Assembly (NCBI GenBank): GCA_937928685.1
Contig: CALGJU010000213.1
Span: forward strand, 1-40,833
Length of the DNA: 40,833 nt
Direction of reading: 5' to 3'
Origin: an uncultured Granulosicoccaceae bacterium
GTDB taxonomy: Bacteria; Pseudomonadota; Gammaproteobacteria; Granulosicoccales; Granulosicoccaceae
Shown: positions 33,244 through 40,833 of the stretch, piece after piece
How the letters are laid out: the number at the start of each line of letters is the position of its first letter
Numbering within the stretch: position 1 is the first letter of the stretch
Translations under genes and position numbers: made by a program
Notes under the pieces: model-generated
What the model was told of the DNA's origin: nothing
Database searches by the model: none
The model's input: the letters and a program-made list of their open reading frames with translations, nothing else

Positions 33244-35415
33244 ATGGATAACCAACGGATACTGAAAGAAGGTGAGCTGGTCCAGTGGTACCGGATAGAG
33301 AAAGTCCTCGGGCGCGGTGGATTTGGCGTCACCTACCTTGCCACTGATACCAACCTTGACCATAAGGTGGCCATCAAAGAATACATGCCTGGTTGGGCGG
33401 TAGAGCGACTGGCTGACAACTCACTTGTGCCTTTGAGTGACACGGTCAGACCGGAGTTTGACCTCGGTGTAAGTAATTTTCTGCGTGAAGCCCGAACACT
33501 GGTGAAGTTTCGTCACCCGAATATCGTCCGGGTGATGACGGTGTTTGAAGCCAATAACACCGCTTATCTGGTGATGGAATACGAAGAAGGGGAAGAGTTC
33601 AAAGCGTATGTTCAGCGTGGTGCGGGCATTGATGAATCGTCTCTGACCTCACTGATTCTCAGGATTGTTGATGGGCTGGATCAAGTGCATCAATACGGTT
33701 TTCTGCATCGCGATATCAAACCGGTCAATCTCATCATTAGAAACGATGGCACACCGGTATTGCTCGATTTTGGTGCCGCGCGTCCGGCAGACGGTGAAGG
33801 TGGTGCACACACAGCGTATATCTCAGCAGGCTATACCCCCATAGAACAGTACCAGGAAGGCGATGGCATGGAAGTCGGTCCTTGGACCGATATTTATGCA
33901 CTGGGGGCAACGCTCTATTACGCGATAAGCGGTAAAACCCCGGTGGGTCCGACCGGTCGTTTGGCGGCTCTGGTGCGAAAGTCACCGGATCCACTGGAAC
34001 CCGCCCTCAGCATTGGCGCCGGGCGTTACAGCGCCCCATTCCTTGAGGCAATTGACTGGGCACTGAGTTTCCGACCGGCGGATCGACCGCGAAACCTGTC
34101 AGAGTGGCGTGAGGCGCTCGATGCGAGCGCAGCACTTGGGGCGCAACGGCTGCGGCCTGACACCCGCAATACTCATCAGCCGTTTATCGGTGATACTGAT
34201 CAGCACGCTTCAACGCAACATTATAGAAAGTCTCAAGTCAGGGAGAGAAACACACGGGGGAATAAATCCGTGGTTGTGCGTTCACTCGGGGCCCTAACGT
34301 TGGCATTACTGCTGGCCATGGGGGGATCGTGGTTATATCGTGGGTATCAGGAACGCAGTGCGTTTGATGCGTTGATGCTGCAGGCGAACAGTGAATTTGA
34401 CAAAGGTGTCTATGTTGATGGCGCGGTACCTTTGTATCGGCAAGTGCTGTCGGTTGATCCAACCAATGTGGCTGCCCGATCTAAGCTTAAGAAGATTGAA
34501 CAGAACGTTCTGTCGCGTGTCAACGCAGAGCTTGATTCAGGTGAAATAGAACAGGCAGAGCAGTCCGTCGGTGAGTTGAGAAAAATCTCATCCAACGACG
34601 ACATAATCAGTGATGTGCAGCTTCGAATACAGCGTGCGCGCCAACAGCAGGACGTAGAAGATCGCCTTGCGCAAGCGCAGTCTATAAATCAATCGGGAGA
34701 TCACCAGCAAGCTCTGGCGCTACTCGGTGTATTGCGAACCGGGATGCAGGATGACCCGAGAGTGGTAAAAATTGAAGCTGATGCACAGGCGGCGATTGAA
34801 GCCGGACAGGCGCGCGAGCTGCAGCTCTCTCAACAACGCGATGAGAAAAAGCGCATAGAGGCCGCAAATGAGCGTCGCATTGCGGCGGCCAATCGTCGTG
34901 CCCGCCAGCGTCGTCAAACGTATAACAGCTATTTGAGTAACGCTGAGGATGCGGTATTGGAAGGCGACATTCAAGCGGCCCGTGACTGGCTAGATGATGC
35001 GCGGTCTCTGCAAATCAATGACAGTCGTTTGAGTGAGTTAGAATCTCGCGTAGTGGCGCAGGAGGCTTACCAGAGAAAGCCTTTGTCCGAGTATGAAGTC
35101 AGCTATGCCACCGGGCAATTTAATGCATTGAGTCGTGCGGTAGAATCTAAAAATCAGCAGGCGATAATCGCTTTGACCGAGGGCAGTCCAAAGCGTCAGG
35201 GGTTATTCGATACCCTGTTCAAGCGCTATACCCGCCTTGATGCGAAAGTAGTGGATGTGAAGACGGCTCTTGATCCCAAGAGGGTTACCGCCAAACTTCG
35301 TATTGAGGCAATGACTTTACCGAATGGTGATATTGTTTATCCTTCTCCCGCTTACCGGGATTCAGAGCTGACTCTGAATCGCGAACGCTATGGTTGGTCA
35401 CAAATTATCTGGTAG
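33244..35415 (+). CDS. Transmembrane Ser/Thr protein kinase with large periplasmic region
   Basis: A 723-residue Hanks-type kinase. The catalytic domain (about 12-285) has the Gly loop GRGGFGVTY, VAIKEYMP with the ATP-binding Lys, HRDIKPVNLI, DFGAAR and the activation-loop region AGYTPIEQY, so it should be active. One membrane helix lies near 342-362 (VVVRSLGALTLALLLAMGG). Outside are TPR/coiled-coil-like helices (about 370-610), very rich in Gln, Arg and Ala. The C-terminal segment (about 615-723: LFDTLFKRYTRLDAKVV ... LTLNRERYGWSQIIW) reads like an NTF2/SnoaL-type fold. The kinase faces the cytoplasm and the rest could sense periplasmic signals. The next gene, after a 348-base gap holding REP-like repeats, is a small Ig-like membrane protein. 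Confidence 0.9.
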   Translation: MDNQRILKEGELVQWYRIEKVLGRGGFGVTYLATDTNLDHKVAIKEYMPGWAVERLADNSLVPLSDTVRPEFDLGVSNFLREARTLVKFRHPNIVRVMTVFEANNTAYLVMEYEEGEEFKAYVQRGAGIDESSLTSLILRIVDGLDQVHQYGFLHRDIKPVNLIIRNDGTPVLLDFGAARPADGEGGAHTAYISAGYTPIEQYQEGDGMEVGPWTDIYALGATLYYAISGKTPVGPTGRLAALVRKSPDPLEPALSIGAGRYSAPFLEAIDWALSFRPADRPRNLSEWREALDASAALGAQRLRPDTRNTHQPFIGDTDQHASTQHYRKSQVRERNTRGNKSVVVRSLGALTLALLLAMGGSWLYRGYQERSAFDALMLQANSEFDKGVYVDGAVPLYRQVLSVDPTNVAARSKLKKIEQNVLSRVNAELDSGEIEQAEQSVGELRKISSNDDIISDVQLRIQRARQQQDVEDRLAQAQSINQSGDHQQALALLGVLRTGMQDDPRVVKIEADAQAAIEAGQARELQLSQQRDEKKRIEAANERRIAAANRRARQRRQTYNSYLSNAEDAVLEGDIQAARDWLDDARSLQINDSRLSELESRVVAQEAYQRKPLSEYEVSYATGQFNALSRAVESKNQQAIIALTEGSPKRQGLFDTLFKRYTRLDAKVVDVKTALDPKRVTAKLRIEAMTLPNGDIVYPSPAYRDSELTLNRERYGWSQIIW

Positions 35416-35763
35416 CCTGTAGCACGCTGTGAGCGGTGGCGCTTTGATCAGAGGTTTGAAAAGATACAGCGTTGTGTTATCGTCATGACAATAAAAAGCG
35501 ATGCGCATGCTGCACGTTGTCGCTGACCGATAAAGTAGATCCTAGTCCTCGGACAGGCTCGCAGGAGCTTGTCCGAGAACTAGGGTCTTGAGCTCCGTTG
35601 TGAGATTTTAGGTCAGATATTACGATCGATAGAGGCGAATAGTCATTCTTCTTTAACGATATGGATCGTAATAGCTGGCCAAAATATCGCGACCGCAGTA
35701 GATCATAGTTCTCGGACAAGCTCCTGGCTGGAGGGCGGTGCAATCAATACCGGAAATACAAAC
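35416..35763. other. Intergenic region between kinase and Ig-like protein genes
   Basis: 348 bases mostly taken up by the REP-like repeats. The long hairpin at 35541-35584 may also act as a transcript end or stabiliser. A minus-strand frame across 35483-35743 is a by-product of the repeats. GGAAATA before the ATG at 35764 is a modest ribosome site. Confidence 0.5.
35535..35728. repeat. REP/BIME-like hairpin cluster
   Basis: A near-perfect 20-bp hairpin at 35541-35584 has arms CCTAGTCCTCGGACAGGCTC and GGAGCTTGTCCGAGAACTAGG with a short loop. It is followed by a second copy in direct orientation at 35697-35728 (AGTAGATCATAGTTCTCGG, then ACAAGCTCCTGG). The direct copies share AGTAGATC upstream of the core, so the layout is forward, reverse, about 110 bases of other sequence, forward. 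This is how short interspersed palindromic (REP) elements are arranged. No transposase is near. Confidence 0.7.
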
Positions 35764-36426
35764 ATGTATCAGGAATCGGCGTTGCGTCGAGTGGTGGCGC
35801 TAACTGTCGCATTGCTTCTGTTTGCGTCGCAAACTATGTCTTCTGTTTCGGCCCGAACACTAACGCAGAGCCGGAATTCAGCACCACTGCAGTTGGCTCA
35901 GCTAAGTAGTGAGCCACCACCCGACTGGCCTGCGGATATTGATATTGATCCGCCGGTGATCGATCATGAGGCACTTGGTACAGGAGTGCCAGGCCAAACT
36001 CAGGAGTTCACAGCAAAAGTCATTGATGATCGAGGTCTGGCCCATGTGCTGCTTTTTCATCGTGATAGTCCGGGTATTCAATATCAGCGCACAGAGATGC
36101 AGCAGACAAACCAGTCGGCTGAATACACGGCTTTGGTCGCAACGGCGCTCGGACAACAAAAGATTGAGTATTATATTGAGGCACTCGATACAGGCGGGAA
36201 TCGTGTACTGAAAGGTTTTCCGTTTTTTCCGCTGGTCAGGCAACTCGAATCAGCGCCAGTGAGCCCGGCACCTGAAGTGGCGTCGGCACCGCAGAGCAAG
36301 TTTATTTATGTGTTGATCGGGGCAGCAGTGGTCGGGCTGGCATTGGCACTTTCAGGTGGAGGCAACGAGTCTACTGATCCTCAGCCGGGTACAGTTCCGT
36401 TGACCATCAATGTTCGGGCCCCGTAG
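35764..36426 (+). CDS. Small Ig-like membrane protein downstream of the kinase
   Basis: A 220-residue protein I cannot assign to a named family. It has an N-terminal signal or anchor (VVALTVALLLFASQTMSSVSA, about residues 10-30). An Ig-like domain covers about 55-160, with PPVIDHEALGTG, FTAKVIDDRGLAHVLLFHR and IEYYIEALDTGGNRVLKG, a pattern seen in extracellular beta-sandwich domains. One membrane helix lies near the C-terminus (KFIYVLIGAAVVGLALALS, about 179-197), followed by GGGNES and a short tail. It may be a partner or target of the kinase. That rests only on position. Confidence 0.65.
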   Translation: MYQESALRRVVALTVALLLFASQTMSSVSARTLTQSRNSAPLQLAQLSSEPPPDWPADIDIDPPVIDHEALGTGVPGQTQEFTAKVIDDRGLAHVLLFHRDSPGIQYQRTEMQQTNQSAEYTALVATALGQQKIEYYIEALDTGGNRVLKGFPFFPLVRQLESAPVSPAPEVASAPQSKFIYVLIGAAVVGLALALSGGGNESTDPQPGTVPLTINVRAP

Positions 36427-36441
36427 GGGCGTCAGGTTCGT

Positions 36442-37317
36442 TTAAGGAAAGCTGATGCCAATCTGGTGGCTGAATTTTTCTCCGGGCGCTAACGATTGTA
36501 AGTCTGGTTTTACTTCAAACACACCATTGGTATCGACAAAGTCACTGGTACCCAGCCAGGGCTCAATACAAACAAACGGTGCATTTGGTTTGGCCCATAG
36601 ACCCAGGTGTGGCGCGCCACCGGTGTCGACGGTAAGCAGTCTTTTTTGCTTGCAACGAAGATGTATGTGATTAGATTTAATATGTCTAAAAACCAGCGCA
36701 TCGTCATTGAAGATATTGTCACTCAGGGTGATGATATTGCCTTTTGCTTCGAACTTTTGTGTTTCAGTGTCGAGCAATCCATCGTCGTTCAGGCGGTGGC
36801 GTAACAGTTGTTCTGTTCTGTTGAATTGAATATCGAAATCGCTGAGTGTGGTTGCACTATTCAATGCCAGTGCAAAGGCCGGGTGTGACCCAATGGTGAA
36901 CAACATATTGCTGTTATCGTGATTAAACACATCGTAGCGAATATCTATGCCGGTGTTATGCAACGTGAAGTGTACTTGTAGTTCAAATTTCCACGGATAT
37001 TGCCGCAGTGAATCATCGCAGGATTGCAGTCGCATGCCGACACTTGAATCGTCAGAGGTTTGCATAGGTTCAAATGTGCTGCGTCGTGCAAACCCGTGGC
37101 GAGCCATTTGATAGTTTTTGTTGTCAATCGTTGTTTGGTTGTTTTTTAATGCGCCAACGATCGGGAAAAGAATTGGCGCCCGGCCGGTCCAGAAGCGCTC
37201 ATCGCCCTGCCACAGCATTTCCTGTTCGTTGTTTTTCAGGCTGCTCAGCTCTGCACCCAGCGGGTTAATCTGAGCCGTTATGCTGTTGTGCCTAATCGTG
37301 TGCCTTATCGTGTGCAT
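36442..37317 (-). CDS. Aldose 1-epimerase family protein (GalM/LacX-like)
   Basis: A 291-residue mutarotase-fold protein that interconverts sugar anomers. Visible family marks are LGAELSSLKNN, APILFPIVGAL, MARHGFARRSTF (first catalytic His), FTIGSHPAFAL (second His) and PFVCIEPWLGTSDFVD (catalytic Glu). The order and length match the LacX/YeaD-like branch more than classical GalM. The first codons are a 12-base tandem repeat giving HTIRHTIRH, which may extend a shorter ancestral start. It follows the GlyGly-CTERM gene on the same strand after 89 bases. No galactose genes are near. Confidence 0.85.
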   Translation of the reverse strand: MHTIRHTIRHNSITAQINPLGAELSSLKNNEQEMLWQGDERFWTGRAPILFPIVGALKNNQTTIDNKNYQMARHGFARRSTFEPMQTSDDSSVGMRLQSCDDSLRQYPWKFELQVHFTLHNTGIDIRYDVFNHDNSNMLFTIGSHPAFALALNSATTLSDFDIQFNRTEQLLRHRLNDDGLLDTETQKFEAKGNIITLSDNIFNDDALVFRHIKSNHIHLRCKQKRLLTVDTGGAPHLGLWAKPNAPFVCIEPWLGTSDFVDTNGVFEVKPDLQSLAPGEKFSHQIGISFP

Positions 37318-37406
37318 AGGGTCGACTTGGGTTTTATAGTTCAGAGAGCTTAGCAGTATTGATTGAGATGCACTTCAGGCCACAGCAAGCCGTAGCATTC
37401 AATAAA

Positions 37407-38753
37407 CTATACGTATTCGCGGTTGCGAAAAACCCGGATAGAGAATAGCAGAGCAAGCAGCGAGAATGGGTTGAATGCACCGCCACCGCTACCACCATTG
37501 TCCGGAGTTGTGCTTTCAGGCGTGTCGCCGTTGGCGATACTGCCGTTGTCGTTCTGGGGTTCATCGTTTTGCAATCCGCTACCCGTGGTCATTTCGGGGC
37601 TTTCGGATTCAAGTATATAGTCGGGTATGATATTAGGAGCTTCCGCTTCGGTGATTTCAATAACCGGCGCATCGTAGCTCAGTGTTTGTGTCAACGTGGC
37701 GGGTGCCGGATTATCGCTTATAAACGTACGTTGAGCTTCGCTCCAGTGAACTGCTGGCAGGGGGGTAGTGGGGTTGTTTTTTATATGTTGTAGTGTGCCG
37801 TCTTCCACTGGTAGCCCTAACAACTGCCCGAAGTAATGGGCTGTCTCGAATTGGTAGTGTGGCGATTTTCCCTGCAATACGAAATTGTTTGTAGCGTGGG
37901 CTGAGGTGGCGGTGCTTGTGGTGCCATCAGCGCCACGAAAGATAAAAGTCGCAAGATTGTCTGAAATGCCGAACGCAGCAGCATTGATGCTAAGCCAGTT
38001 AGCAATCTCGGTGGACGGGTCAATGTCAGTAGCAAGCTCAGCTGCAGTCAGATAGATAAGCTGTTCAAGCTTAAGCGTGATTCCCAGTGAGTCGGCAGCC
38101 AGACCTTCCATGATATGCAGGGATTCAAGTGCAAAGATATGGCCCTTGTCGTCCATGCCAACAGAATCAGTGTTTGAGAATACGTAGTTTTCGTCAATTA
38201 GTGCAGTGAGTTTTACCTGGGTAGTGGGCTGAAAAGACGTGTTGCCAGAGGGTGTGGTTCTTACTTCCACAACGTTTTCGTTCTGCAGCCGGTCAATAGA
38301 ATAGACCCGATCTGATATCCGAAATACACCGCTCCAGACACCTTCGTGCAGGGTCATGCGAAACCAGTGTGGTGGCAGTGTGGCGTCAGCGTTGTCCGGG
38401 TGGATCAGTCGGCCTGTCAGGAAGCGCACGTCTTCGAGATCAATATTTGACTCGTCGGTTGGACCGAAATCGGTGGAGGGCATATAGACCGGAACGCCAT
38501 CGCGAATTATTTCAGACGGCGTAAACTCGACATCATAGATCGTGCTCAGGCCGGCGACGTTCAGGTAACTCAATCTTGCGCCGGACAGGGGGTTGTTCTG
38601 CTCCGGAGCGGGGAATTCTATGCTCGTGACAGAACTGCCGGTCACAGGCAACGTTTCACTGACAAAGCGAAAGCTTGCGTATTGCTGCGCTGATGAGGCA
38701 CCGCTGATGGTGAGTAGCATCAACACCAGTAGCGGGGCTAGATACCTCGGCAT
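37407..38753 (-). CDS. Secreted zincin-like protein with GlyGly-CTERM-like tail
   Basis: A 448-residue protein from the ATG at 38753. The frame is open to 38825, but the extra 24 residues are basic and precede a clear signal peptide, MPRYLAPLLVLMLLTISG ending near SSAQ. The N-terminal half looks like a beta-rich propeptide (DVRFLTGRLIHPDN, VWSGVFRISDRVYSIDRL), as in reprolysin-like metalloproteases. The second half has the matching helices (LESLHIMEGLAADSLGITLKLEQLIYL), but in place of HExxHxxGxxH it has ETAHYFGQLLGLPVEDG, so the metal site looks lost. The C-terminus has an acidic Ser/Thr/Gly linker, then GGSGGGAF, a hydrophobic helix and FRNRE. This is the rhombosortase GlyGly-CTERM plan. 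The aldose epimerase gene follows. Confidence 0.7.
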   Translation of the reverse strand: MPRYLAPLLVLMLLTISGASSAQQYASFRFVSETLPVTGSSVTSIEFPAPEQNNPLSGARLSYLNVAGLSTIYDVEFTPSEIIRDGVPVYMPSTDFGPTDESNIDLEDVRFLTGRLIHPDNADATLPPHWFRMTLHEGVWSGVFRISDRVYSIDRLQNENVVEVRTTPSGNTSFQPTTQVKLTALIDENYVFSNTDSVGMDDKGHIFALESLHIMEGLAADSLGITLKLEQLIYLTAAELATDIDPSTEIANWLSINAAAFGISDNLATFIFRGADGTTSTATSAHATNNFVLQGKSPHYQFETAHYFGQLLGLPVEDGTLQHIKNNPTTPLPAVHWSEAQRTFISDNPAPATLTQTLSYDAPVIEITEAEAPNIIPDYILESESPEMTTGSGLQNDEPQNDNGSIANGDTPESTTPDNGGSGGGAFNPFSLLALLFSIRVFRNREYV

Positions 38754-38991
38754 GGTTCGACTCGTGTAAGATTTCCCGCACAATTTAATGCGGCTTAAAG
38801 TGTTGTTAGCGCGCGATAACCGCATCTCTTGAGCTTAGTGCATTCTCCGGATTTTGCCGGGATAACAGCCTCTACGGTGATAACTGATTGTGCAAGCTAG
38901 AGGCCAGATTCATGAATAATAGCTATGGAGTATCGGTTGCGGCGCTGAAAAACAGTGGTTTCCTTAGCTGAAAATAGAATCAGCAGAAACC

Positions 38992-39016
38992 AAAAAGCCA
39001 GCAGGACGCTGGCTTT
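38992..39016 (-). terminator. Rho-independent terminator of gltA
   Basis: The stem AAAGCCAGC / GCTGGCTTT (38994-39002 with 39008-39016) has loop AGGAC. Read on the minus strand it is followed by a run of Ts. It lies 75 bases past the citrate synthase stop. Confidence 0.8.
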
Positions 39017-39090
39017 CGGTAGGAGTTACTTTGATAAAATGACCGGTGAAACCCTGGCGGATTTACAGTGTTCTACAGGTACTGAGCACG

Positions 39091-40374
39091 TTATGACGGA
39101 TAGTCGCGCTTCGCCGGTCCGGTGTAGATTTGACGTGGTCGACCAATTCTAAATTCAGGGTCATTGTGCATTTCCATCCAGTGCGAAATCCACCCCACGG
39201 TTCGCGCCATAGCAAACATCACGGTAAACATGTTCATCGGAATATTCAGTGCACGAAGGATAATGCCTGAGTAGAAATCGACATTCGGGTAAAGTTTGCG
39301 GTCTTGAAAATACTGGTCGTTTAATGTGGCTTGTTCCAGTTCGAGAGCGAGGTCAAACAAAGGCTGGTCGCCGTCGAGATCGTCAAGTAGTTCGTGGCAT
39401 AGCTTGGCAATAATTTTGGCTCTCGGGTCAAAGTTTTTGTAAACCCGGTGACCAAAGCCCATCAGGCGGAATGGATCGTCTTTGTCTTTTGCCCGTGCAA
39501 TAGTGGTTTCAATAGTTTCACCGGATTGCTCAATTGCCTCAAGCATGTTGATCACTGCTTCGTTCGCGCCGCCATGTGCCGGACCCCAAAGGCTTGCGAT
39601 ACCTGCGGCAATAGAAGCAAATGGATTGGCTCCGGAGCTGCCGGCAAGACGAACCGTTGAAGTACTCGCGTTTTGTTCGTGGTCTGCGTGCAGGATCAAC
39701 ATCACTTCCAGTGCTTTGGCAGCCACCGGGCTTTGTACGTAGTCCTGAGCGGGAACGGCAAACATCATATGCAGAAAATTTTGCACGTAGTCCAGATCGT
39801 TGTCCGGATACATAAACGGCAGGCCGCGATGATGCTTGTAACAGTAAGAGGCAATGGTGGGCAGCTTGGCAATCAAACGGTGAGCCGAGATCTCACGATG
39901 TTCAGGGTTATTGATATCAAGCGAATCGTGATAAAACGATGAAAGCGCGCCAACGGTGCCTACCAACATGGCCATCGGGTGCGCGTCATATCGGAAGCCA
40001 TTGATAAAATCCCTGATGTTTTCATGCACCATGGTGTGGGTTTTAATGGTCGAATTAAATTGGCTGGCTTCTGCGTCTGTTGGCAGTTCCCCGTTCAACA
40101 GCAGGTAGCACATTTCAAGGTAGCTGCTCTTTTCGGCCAATTGATCTATCGGGTAGCCGCGGTGCAGCAGAATGCCTTCTTCGCCATTGATGAAAGTGAT
40201 GCTGCTTTTACAGCTGCCGGTCATTCCATAGCCGGGATCGTAAGTAAAATAGCCTGTGTCTTTGTACAGGTTCTTTATAGCGATACAGCCAGGACCGTGT
40301 GTGCCCTCAAGTACGTCAAAGTCCGTGGATTTGCCGCTTGTATTGTCGGTTAGAGTAATTGTTTTTTGAGTCAT
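39091..40374 (-). CDS. gltA: Citrate synthase (type II)
   Basis: A 427-residue enzyme condensing acetyl-CoA and oxaloacetate, the entry step of the TCA cycle. Active-site regions are all present: [28 protein letters not shown] (catalytic His), [15 protein letters not shown] (His and the following Arg) and [10 protein letters not shown] (catalytic Asp). The N-terminal beta-rich extension ([20 protein letters not shown] ... [22 protein letters not shown]) is the mark of the hexameric, NADH-inhibited gammaproteobacterial type. The gene starts with ATG at 40374 and is divergent from argG. A terminator lies downstream. Confidence 0.97.
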   Translation of the reverse strand: MTQKTITLTDNTSGKSTDFDVLEGTHGPGCIAIKNLYKDTGYFTYDPGYGMTGSCKSSITFINGEEGILLHRGYPIDQLAEKSSYLEMCYLLLNGELPTDAEASQFNSTIKTHTMVHENIRDFINGFRYDAHPMAMLVGTVGALSSFYHDSLDINNPEHREISAHRLIAKLPTIASYCYKHHRGLPFMYPDNDLDYVQNFLHMMFAVPAQDYVQSPVAAKALEVMLILHADHEQNASTSTVRLAGSSGANPFASIAAGIASLWGPAHGGANEAVINMLEAIEQSGETIETTIARAKDKDDPFRLMGFGHRVYKNFDPRAKIIAKLCHELLDDLDGDQPLFDLALELEQATLNDQYFQDRKLYPNVDFYSGIILRALNIPMNMFTVMFAMARTVGWISHWMEMHNDPEFRIGRPRQIYTGPAKRDYPS

Positions 40375-40714
40375 TGACGGGTCCGATATTCAGTGCTTCT
40401 GGAGCAATAGTCCTTTAACAAGCTGATTAGAGGTAGATGTTGGCAGAAAGTTGCGTGGACTGAGTATATGCCAAGTTTTGCTAAACATTGACTATATTTA
40501 CTATAGTCACTGCCTATACTGGCTGCGGAGTGGGTGTTGGGTGACACCAGACACCATGGTTCCAAAAAGCCTGCCATTTGTTTCAGTTCCAACCGTGGTT
40601 GCTACCGGCAAATGCGGTAAAACGGCGCTGCGACTGTTCGAGTTTACTGTCTTTTTTGAGGTAAAATGATCGGCCCGTCAGGGCTACATTGAAGTCAAAC
40701 CTGGAACCTCCTAC
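40375..40714. other. Divergent gltA / argG control region
   Basis: 340 bases holding promoters for both genes. The notable element is the inverted repeat at 40489-40509. TATACT (40513-40518 plus strand) resembles a -10 box, but TTGACT upstream is too far for a normal promoter. On the minus strand TATACT lies near 40462-40467. No ARG box of the ArgR type is evident. Confidence 0.45.
40489..40509. promoter_or_regulatory. Candidate operator: perfect inverted repeat
   Basis: TGACTATA-TTTAC-TATAGTCA is a perfect 8-bp inverted repeat with a 5-base spacer, 114 bases upstream of gltA and 205 bases upstream of argG. The size and spacing suit a dimeric helix-turn-helix repressor or activator. The regulator is unknown. 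Confidence 0.5.
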
Positions 40715-40833
40715 ATGTCATCAGTTAATAAAGTTGTGCTTGCCTACTCCGGTGGATTGGATACCTCGGTCATACTGCGTTGGTTGCAGGAAGAGTATGA
40801 CTGTGAAGTGGTGACATTTACTGCAGACCTCGG
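40715..40833 (+). CDS. argG: Argininosuccinate synthase, N-terminal part (runs off window)
   Basis: The first 39 codons from the ATG at 40715. [16 protein letters not shown] is the ATP-pyrophosphatase P-loop of argininosuccinate synthase, and [17 protein letters not shown] continues the family pattern. The enzyme joins citrulline and aspartate in arginine synthesis. It reads plus, divergent from gltA, with GGAAC about 10 bases upstream as a weak ribosome site. Confidence 0.93.
   Translation, partial: MSSVNKVVLAYSGGLDTSVILRWLQEEYDCEVVTFTADL

Noticed and set aside
33237-33251. Four-codon upstream frame overlapping the kinase start
   Set aside because: Could suggest translational coupling, but so short a frame is likely by chance and has no ribosome site.
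35483-35743. 86-codon minus-strand frame after the kinase gene
   Set aside because: It runs through the REP-like hairpins and is explained by them.
1-40833. CRISPR arrays, tRNA or rRNA genes, phage or insertion-sequence genes
   Set aside because: None seen on reading both strands: no regularly spaced repeats, no cloverleaf-type TTCGANTC segments in a tRNA setting, and no transposase or phage-like proteins.

Overview
This window looks like chromosomal DNA of a marine-type gammaproteobacterium. The engB – cytochrome c4 – dsbA block is the arrangement known from Pseudomonas and its relatives, and truC, aqpZ, recQ, a type II citrate synthase and argG all read as gammaproteobacterial. Base composition is moderate throughout. 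The many large secreted or envelope proteins carrying calcium-motif and Ig-like repeats suggest a particle- or surface-associated marine heterotroph. The genus cannot be fixed from sequence reading alone. I see no rRNA, tRNA, CRISPR array, prophage or insertion sequence.

Layout. 1-42 is the tail of an upstream gene. 131-1612 is a membrane protein with a long Arg/Gln-rich N-terminus. 1665-3859 holds engB (minus), then cytochrome c4 and dsbA (plus), ending in two successive terminators. 3959-6811 (minus) is a two-gene unit: a BON/OmpA peptidoglycan-binding protein followed by a membrane-anchored coiled-coil protein. 7214-8650 is an LprI-like secreted protein, facing an orphan XdhC-like gene (8707-9651). 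10064-13322 pairs an OmpA porin carrying a thrombospondin-type-3 (TSP3) calcium motif with a TSP3-repeat protein that ends in a C-terminal sorting signal. 13352-15035 (minus) holds truC and a TIM-barrel isomerase-like gene. 15430-18320 holds aquaporin Z with an unusual charged tail, and an Atm1-type ABC exporter.

18372-22433 (minus) is a DUF1800 lipoprotein, a DUF1501 Tat-exported protein and a DUF2059-like secreted protein. It is divergent from recQ (22586-24721). 24774-26756 (minus) holds a periplasmic helix-hairpin-helix protein with a histone-like lysine tail, and an MFS transporter. 27145-32013 is a 1622-residue lipoprotein that joins a GATase-like domain, a NodB-like deacetylase, six Ig/cadherin-like repeats and two copies of a CBM9-like domain. 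TerC (minus) follows. 33244-36426 holds a transmembrane Ser/Thr kinase and a small Ig-like membrane protein, separated by a REP-like hairpin cluster. 36442-38753 (minus) holds an aldose epimerase and a protein with a GlyGly-CTERM-like tail and what looks like a decayed zincin site. The window ends with gltA (minus) divergent from the start of argG.

The main theme is cell-envelope biology. There are two OmpA peptidoglycan anchors, a dihaem cytochrome, DsbA, calcium-repeat proteins, two different C-terminal sorting signals, a kinase with a large periplasmic domain, and a giant surface lipoprotein. Housekeeping genes are interleaved. No single known multi-gene defence or secretion system is present. 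The least familiar pieces are the TSP3 / sorting-signal protein, the giant lipoprotein, the BON-OmpA/coiled-coil pair, and the low-complexity tails attached to otherwise standard proteins.
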